Of a stretch of 9,960 bases of DNA, positions 5,912 to 9,960 are shown one piece after another. Each line of letters starts with the position of its first letter. The stretch's first letter is position 1. Position numbers and translations under genes: made by a program. Source of the stretch: Acidobacteriota bacterium (GTDB lineage Bacteria; Acidobacteriota; Thermoanaerobaculia; Thermoanaerobaculales; Thermoanaerobaculaceae); assembly GCA_021782525.1 (NCBI GenBank), contig JAJXUY010000036.1, positions 1-9,960 on the forward strand, given 5' to 3'. The notes below the pieces were generated by a model. The model did not search any database. It saw only the letters and a program-made list of their open reading frames with translations, and was not told the DNA's origin.

Positions 5912-7075
5912 ATGCTCCGCCACCTTCGAATCGTCGTCCTGGTCACGGTGATGCTGACCTTGTTCGGCGGCATGCACTATTACCTGTACGCCCGTCTGCT
6001 GGGGGCGCTCGGCCCCTGCTCCACGAGCGAGATCTGGTCGCTGCGGGGGTTGGCGGTGTGCGGAGCCGTCTCGTTTCCTTTGCTGAGGATTCTGTCTCGA
6101 ACCCGCGTGTGGCGTCCCACCGCGCTGGTCAACTGGGTGGTGATGGTGTGGCTGGGGCTCGCGCTGTACGCCTCCCTCGCCGCCCTCGCGCTGCAGGCGG
6201 GAATGTTCATCCTCCGGAGCGCTGCGCTCGGTATCCATGCCCCGATGCTGCTCAACCTGTCGCCTGGACACGCCGGGCTCGCGCTGGTGAGCGCGACCGC
6301 CGTGGTGATCGCCGCGATCAGTGTCGCGACAGCCCAGGCCATGCCACGGACCACGGATGTCGAGGTCGCGCTCGCCCACCTCCCACGCTCTCTCGAGGGA
6401 TTCTCCGTGGTGCAACTCAGCGACGTACACGTGGGTCCTTTCTCTCGCGCAGGGCGCCTGCGCGGAATGGTGGAGCGCGTCAACTCCCTCGCGCCTGACC
6501 TCGTGGCGATCACCGGCGACCTCGCCGACGAGAAGGTGGCGCACCTGGTCGAGGCCATGCGAGTGCTGCAGAACCTCAAGGCGCGCCACGGCGTGCTGGC
6601 GGTCACGGGAAACCACGACTTTCATGCCGGCGTAGACGAGGTGGTTCGGTGCGCGGAGGCGGGTAACGTGCGCTTTCTGCGAAACGAGAGAGTCACCGTG
6701 GCTGGGGCGATCGACGTCTATGGAATCGATGATCCCATCGCCGCGCGCATGGAGGGCGACCAGGCGCCTCGACTCGAGCAGGTGATCGGTCCCGCGACGC
6801 GGCAGCGTGCCTCGATCCTCCTTTGCCACCAGCCACTGGGTTACCCCCGTCTCGCGGAGTTGGGTGTCGGTCTGGTCCTGTCCGGTCACACGCACGGCGG
6901 CCAACTCTGGCCGATATCCTGGCTCGCCCGAAGGCTCTATCCACACAACGCCGGGCACTACCAGATCGGCGCGAGCCACTTCTACGTCTCGCGCGGCACG
7001 GGAACATGGGGACCGCCCATGCGCCTCGGCGTGCCGTCGGAGATCGTCCGCGTGCGTTTGCGCACCCTGCGCTGA
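5912..7075 (+). CDS. Membrane-anchored metallophosphoesterase
   Basis: A 387-residue protein with about four N-terminal membrane segments (roughly 7-28, 44-60, 71-100 and 122-141) and a C-terminal calcineurin-like phosphoesterase domain of the YkuE/YaeI type. All metal-binding motifs are present: SDVHVGP (Asp171, His173), TGDLAD (Asp203), GNHDF (Asn234, His235), CHQP (His306) and SGHTHGGQLWP (His326, His328). These bind two metal ions and hydrolyse phosphoesters; YkuE-like enzymes are thought to act on membrane or envelope substrates, but the substrate here is unknown. ATG 5912 is preceded by the purine-rich GGTAGGGG at 5894-5901. The frame is open back to 5744 but that part overlaps the hydrolase gene. 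It begins 53 bases after that gene and may share its transcript. Confidence 0.93.
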   Translation: MLRHLRIVVLVTVMLTLFGGMHYYLYARLLGALGPCSTSEIWSLRGLAVCGAVSFPLLRILSRTRVWRPTALVNWVVMVWLGLALYASLAALALQAGMFILRSAALGIHAPMLLNLSPGHAGLALVSATAVVIAAISVATAQAMPRTTDVEVALAHLPRSLEGFSVVQLSDVHVGPFSRAGRLRGMVERVNSLAPDLVAITGDLADEKVAHLVEAMRVLQNLKARHGVLAVTGNHDFHAGVDEVVRCAEAGNVRFLRNERVTVAGAIDVYGIDDPIAARMEGDQAPRLEQVIGPATRQRASILLCHQPLGYPRLAELGVGLVLSGHTHGGQLWPISWLARRLYPHNAGHYQIGASHFYVSRGTGTWGPPMRLGVPSEIVRVRLRTLR

Positions 7076-7132
7076 CCCTGACGAGTCTGCCAATGAACCG
7101 GCCTTGGCGATCTGGTCCCGTCCGACGGTGAT

Positions 7133-7342
7133 TCAATCGGCTTCGCGGCGTGACAGGCAGAAGGAATCGCCATTTCCGACTGCGATGAACGGCACCAGAT
7201 CCTCGGGCCAGCCGCCGACTGCCTCCACGGCCAGGCGCCACTCGTCGAGCGCCACCATGTCGTCGCGGGTGCGCAGGGCATCGAGCCAGGCCTGCTTTCG
7301 CGCTTGCATGGCGAGGTAGGACTCCCGGCTGGGACCGTCCAT
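7133..7342 (-). pseudogene. Probable truncated SMI1/KNR4-like protein
   Basis: A 69-residue frame. WPEDLVPFIAVGNGDSFCLS (44-63) resembles the part of SMI1/KNR4-fold proteins where a strand ends in G-[DN]-x-[YF]-C-L. These small proteins are widespread and often act as immunity partners or binding modules. The normal fold is well over 100 residues, but here the frame ends within six codons of that segment, just as the GC-rich host-like DNA gives way to the accessory block at about 7133. The simplest reading is a 3'-truncated gene, the last member of the metK operon. ATG 7342 lies 20 bases after the stop of the TPR gene with a poor RBS. If it is real in full, it is a short unknown protein. Confidence 0.5.
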
Positions 7343-7362
7343 GGTGCGCCGCCTCGTCCCGC

Positions 7363-7983
7363 CTACCCCTGCGCCACCCCCGGCACCGCGAAGGGCACCG
7401 GCTCGCCCTCCAGTGCCGCCGCCTCGGCGGTGCAGACGGCGGCCTCCTCCGGCTCGCCGGCCGTCCGCGCCACCTCGGCCTTGCAGAGCCAGGCCTCGCG
7501 CTCCATCGGGTGGAGGAGCGTGGTCGCCGCTGCGATGGCCCGGGCCCGGGGGAGGTCGCCGGTGGCCGCGCAGAAGCGGGCCATGGCCACGTGGGCGGGG
7601 ACGTCGGCCCCGCCGACGCGGGTGAGGAGCTCATAGAGCCGGGGCGTGGCCGGGTCGTCCACCTTGCGCTCGGGCGCGGCGAGCGCATCGCGAATGCGGC
7701 GGGCGATGATGTCGAAGGAGTTGCGGAACGGGATGGCGAGCGGATCGAGAATCACCGCCTGGACGACGAGGTCGAGGGCCACTGGCAGGTCTCCCATGTT
7801 GTCGGCAGCGATGGCCATGTTCCAGAGGACGAAGGCGGAGGTGGCGCCGAGCCGCTTCAGCTCCTCCTGTGCGGCGCGGTAGACCTCCAGCGCCTGCCCA
7901 TGCTCGTGCTCGTTGAAGAGCTCCCGGGCGCGGTCGAGCTCGGAGAGCAGGTGGCGGAGCTTCGGGTTGTTGAAGAGCTTCAT
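7363..7983 (-). CDS. TPR-like repeat protein, function unknown
   Basis: A 206-residue cytoplasmic protein, with no signal peptide or membrane segment. It is nearly all helical and reads as tetratricopeptide-like helix pairs: about 14-45 (ELDRARELF...QALEVYRAAQEELKRLG), 50-83 (LWNMAIAADNMGDLPVALDL, ending AVILDP), 128-159 (AMARFCAATGDLPRARAIAA) and 162-195 (AWLCKAEVARTAGEPEEAAV). The repeat pattern A-x-x-x-G-[DE]-x-x-x-A is TPR-like, so it probably binds a protein partner. AGGAGGT (7995-7989) sits 5 bases before ATG 7983, an excellent start. It follows the 43-residue gene by 87 bases and precedes the SMI1-like frame by 20, in the metK operon orientation. The partner and pathway cannot be told from sequence. 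Confidence 0.85.
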   Translation of the reverse strand: MKLFNNPKLRHLLSELDRARELFNEHEHGQALEVYRAAQEELKRLGATSAFVLWNMAIAADNMGDLPVALDLVVQAVILDPLAIPFRNSFDIIARRIRDALAAPERKVDDPATPRLYELLTRVGGADVPAHVAMARFCAATGDLPRARAIAAATTLLHPMEREAWLCKAEVARTAGEPEEAAVCTAEAAALEGEPVPFAVPGVAQG

Positions 7984-8070
7984 GTGCGACCTCCTGGGCG
8001 TGGGCGTGTGGGAAGAGAGCGACGCCGGCCGGTGGCCGGGTCGTCAGCTGAGGCTGCTGCGGTGCGGGGA

Positions 8071-8202
8071 CTACCCGGCTGCTTCCCGCGAAAGTGCTGC
8101 GGCGCGAGCCAGGGCCGAGGCGGCGCCTTCGAGGTCGCCGCGGCGGAGGCAGTCGAGCGCGATTGCGATGTGCCCGGCGACGCTGAGAGGAAAGCCGCTC
8201 AT
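8071..8202 (-). CDS. Small 43-residue helical protein, unknown
   Basis: From ATG 8202 the frame runs 43 codons to TAG 8073-8071: it starts MSGFPLSVAGHIAIALDCLR and continues RGDLEGAASALARAAALSRE. It looks like a single helix pair in TPR style (L-x-x-G-x-L-x-x-A-x-x-x-L-x-x-A), amphipathic, without a signal peptide or membrane segment. The start ATG overlaps the TGA of the upstream gene as ATGA (8202-8199), the classic sign of translational coupling, and this is the main reason to believe it is a gene. The next gene in the operon is itself TPR-like, so the small protein may be a partial paralogue or a partner. Without homologues, conservation is unknown. Confidence 0.5.
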   Translation of the reverse strand: MSGFPLSVAGHIAIALDCLRRGDLEGAASALARAAALSREAAG

Positions 8203-8642
8203 GGCTTGAAGGTTACTGGAGGGACGGACATGGGGGGGCGCGGGCAGCCGGTGACGGCGCCCCAGGCGGTGCGCAGGAGGAGCGGATCGACCCCCTCCAG
8301 GCAGTCCTCCAACTCACGGATGGTGCGCTGGCCCGGCTTGCCGGGCAACGCGCAGCTGCGGACCCGATGGCGCCGGACGCCCACGTCCACCCGCCGCATG
8401 ACGATCTCCGTCCGATGGCGGCCGTCCGGCTGGCAGTTCGCGCGGTAGGTCCACTTGGTCCCGTCGGGGAGCAGTCTCGCCGGATGGTCGCGGAGGTCGT
8501 CGAGCTGGAAGGTGAAGGAGCCCGGCTCGTTCAGGAGGGCCAGGATGGTTCCCGGCTCCAGCCCCGATTCGGAGTGGAGCGTGACGCCCCGGCCCGGGCG
8601 CGGCGTGAGCCGCTCGGCGAGATCGATGACCTCGTGGTCCAT
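8199..8642 (-). CDS. Unknown 147-residue protein coupled to metK
   Basis: I recognise no family. The protein opens MDHEVIDLAERL, has an alternating polar/hydrophobic stretch around 40-95 that suggests beta strands (GSFTFQLDDL, KWTYRANC, TEIVMRRVDVGV), then basic RRHRVRSC (90-97), and ends in a helical region (RTIRELEDCLEGVDPLLLRTA) and a Pro-rich tail. Cys residues at about 70, 97, 114 and 133 are scattered rather than in a zinc pattern. The ATG lies 9 bases after the metK stop with GAGG three bases upstream, so it is in the same transcript and may be coupled. Its stop overlaps the next start. No membrane segment or signal peptide is seen. A cytoplasmic protein is likely. Confidence 0.7.
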   Translation of the reverse strand: MDHEVIDLAERLTPRPGRGVTLHSESGLEPGTILALLNEPGSFTFQLDDLRDHPARLLPDGTKWTYRANCQPDGRHRTEIVMRRVDVGVRRHRVRSCALPGKPGQRTIRELEDCLEGVDPLLLRTAWGAVTGCPRPPMSVPPVTFKP

Positions 8643-8651
8643 GGCCTCGCC

Positions 8652-9848
8652 TCACCGGAGACCGGCCAGGAGCTGCTCGGCGAGGTCGGTCCCCTCCCAG
8701 GGGAAGCCGCCGTCGGCGTCGGGCGCGCGACCGAAGTGGCCGTAGGCGGCCGTTCGCGCGTAGATGGGCCGGTCGAGGCCGAGCCGGTCCCGGATGGCGC
8801 GGGGCCTGAGGTCCACCAGGCGAGCCAGGAGCGCCGTGAGCGCGGCCGGCGAGGTCGAGGAGGTCCCGAAGGTCTCGACGCGCAGCGAGACCGGCTCGGG
8901 GACGCCGATGGCGTAGGCGACCTGGACGAGGCAGCGGCGAGCCAGGCCGGCGGCGACGATGTTCTTGGCGAGCCAGCGCGCGGCGTAGGCGGCCGAGCGG
9001 TCGACCTTGGAGGGGTCCTTGCCGGAGAAGGCGCCGCCGCCGTGCGGTGCCGCGCCACCGTAGGTGTCGACGATGATCTTCCGGCCGGTGAGCCCCGTGT
9101 CGGCGGCCGGGCCCCCGACCACGAAGGAGCCGGACGGGTTCACCAGGAGCCGGGTGGCCGGGACGAGCACGTCCTCCGGCAAGACCTCCTGGACCACCTG
9201 TCGGACCAGCGACCGCAGCTCCTCGCCGGCGCCTGGGCGGTGCTGCTGGGAGACGACGATGGCCTCGGCGGGGCCGGGCCGCCCTCCGGTGTACCGGAGC
9301 GTCACCTGGGACTTGGCGTCGGGGCCGAGGAGGCCCTGGCCGGCCCTTCGCAGCCGGGCGAGCGCCGCCACGATCCGGTGCGCGTAGACCAGCGTGGCCG
9401 GCATGCGCTCCGGCGTCTCGTCGCAGGCGTAGCCGAACATGAGCCCCTGGTCGCCGGCCCCCTCCACGCCGCCGTGCGCGCCGACCGCCGTGGCGATCTC
9501 GGCCGCCTGCTCGTGGATGGCCACCTCGACCGGCACCGTGTCGGCGTCGAAGTCGCCCCCGACGTAGCCCACGTCGCGGATGGCGCTTCGGGCCAGGTCG
9601 ACGTAATCGAGGCCGCTCGCGTCACTCACCTCGCCGGCCAGGAGGCATCGGCCGGCGGTCACCAGCGTCTCCGCCGCCACGCGGGCCCGCGGATTGATTC
9701 GCAGGGCGGCATCGACGATCTCGTCGGAGATCCGGTCGGCGAGCTTGTCCGGATGGCCCTCCGAAACCGACTCGGAGGTGAAGAGCCAGGTGTCGGCCGG
9801 CCCCTCCGCGGCCGGGCGGGGCGAGAGACGGCTCGGGTGCTTGGGCAT
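8652..9848 (-). CDS. metK: S-adenosylmethionine synthetase (methionine adenosyltransferase)
   Basis: Makes S-adenosylmethionine from methionine and ATP in the cytoplasm, releasing phosphate and pyrophosphate; the active enzyme is normally a tetramer. The 398 residues carry the family's hallmarks in order: TSESVSEGHPDK (24-35, ATP and methionine binding), GAGDQGLMFGYA (130-141, the first PROSITE signature), GGGAFSGKDPSKVDRSAAY (270-288, the second signature with its phosphate-binding lysines) and the domain ending. The length compares with about 384 in E. coli, with a short extra N-terminal tail before residue 20. ATG 9848 is chosen because GGAG (9857-9854) lies 5 bases before it; an in-frame ATG at 9875 lacks a comparable site. 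It heads the minus-strand operon. The 80 bases upstream show no riboswitch that I can identify. Confidence 0.97.
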   Translation of the reverse strand: MPKHPSRLSPRPAAEGPADTWLFTSESVSEGHPDKLADRISDEIVDAALRINPRARVAAETLVTAGRCLLAGEVSDASGLDYVDLARSAIRDVGYVGGDFDADTVPVEVAIHEQAAEIATAVGAHGGVEGAGDQGLMFGYACDETPERMPATLVYAHRIVAALARLRRAGQGLLGPDAKSQVTLRYTGGRPGPAEAIVVSQQHRPGAGEELRSLVRQVVQEVLPEDVLVPATRLLVNPSGSFVVGGPAADTGLTGRKIIVDTYGGAAPHGGGAFSGKDPSKVDRSAAYAARWLAKNIVAAGLARRCLVQVAYAIGVPEPVSLRVETFGTSSTSPAALTALLARLVDLRPRAIRDRLGLDRPIYARTAAYGHFGRAPDADGGFPWEGTDLAEQLLAGLR

Positions 9849-9960
9849 CGGCACTCCATCGCGCGGCATTGCCACCGAGCCGGTTGGAGCCCCTGAGAAG
9901 GGACTTCATCGGAGTTGGCTGGGAGTCGGCGGGCCGCGCCCCTCGTCCCATCTGGATGGT

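Noticed and set aside
5903..7093. A 396-codon minus-strand frame opposite the metallophosphoesterase
   Set aside because: The plus strand has every metal-binding motif in order; the minus frame is unrecognisable and His/Arg-rich.
8367..9896. A 509-codon plus-strand frame opposite metK
   Set aside because: Shadow of metK and the next gene; the minus strand has clear family signatures.
9849..9960. A SAM or SAH riboswitch before metK
   Set aside because: The leader does contain short complementary stretches, but none matched the consensus of SAM-I, SAM-II, SAM/SAH or SAH elements as I remember them.
1..9960. CRISPR arrays, tRNA or rRNA genes
   Set aside because: The only regular direct repeats are the contiguous 23-bp units at 35-126, with no spacers, and no tRNA cloverleaf or rRNA-like sequence was noticed on either strand.

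Overview
This 9,960-base, GC-rich window appears to join two kinds of bacterial chromosome. Positions 1 to about 7135 are an accessory patchwork of mobile-element debris, a restriction-modification pair and small metabolic/regulatory cassettes. Positions 7135-9960 are a more GC-rich, orderly, minus-strand operon headed by the housekeeping gene metK. A sampled line of the methyltransferase (481-540) is about 58% GC, while one in metK (9061-9120) is about 73%. No species can be read directly. The GC content and gene style would fit a Myxococcota/deltaproteobacterium-like or other high-GC proteobacterial host, but that is a weak inference.

Layout. 1-320: four tandem 23-bp repeats resembling the multiple terminal repeats of IS21-family elements, a short minus-strand remnant that looks like the C-terminus of a Vsr mismatch endonuclease, and a perfect hairpin before the next gene. 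321-2682: a tail-to-tail type II restriction-modification system, with a complete C5-cytosine methyltransferase (+) facing a PD-(D/E)xK endonuclease (-) that resembles the BsaWI/CCGG-cutter group; only 4 bases separate the stops. 2753-3253: a truncated IS66-type TnpA gene abutting a serine recombinase catalytic-domain fragment. 3391-4407: a palindromic candidate operator, an intact MarR regulator, its frameshifted isochorismatase-like neighbour, and a second IS66-type TnpA remnant with an in-frame stop. 4460-5858: a tightly coupled three-gene operon (small membrane protein, single-domain AbrB-type membrane protein, isochorismatase-like hydrolase) with two 4-base stop/start overlaps. 5912-7075: a membrane-anchored metallophosphoesterase.

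From 9848 down to 7133 on the minus strand run metK, a 147-residue unknown protein, a 43-residue small protein (start overlaps the previous stop), a TPR-like protein and a short SMI1/KNR4-like protein that stops where the accessory DNA begins. This suggests that the accessory block interrupted the tail of the operon at about 7133-7145.

How they work together. The methyltransferase should protect the host from the endonuclease. The MarR gene probably once controlled the now-broken hydrolase after it. The 4460-5858 operon probably couples a membrane transporter-like module to a soluble hydrolase-fold enzyme of unknown substrate. MetK makes S-adenosylmethionine, the methyl donor that the methyltransferase would use, although the two loci are not otherwise linked.
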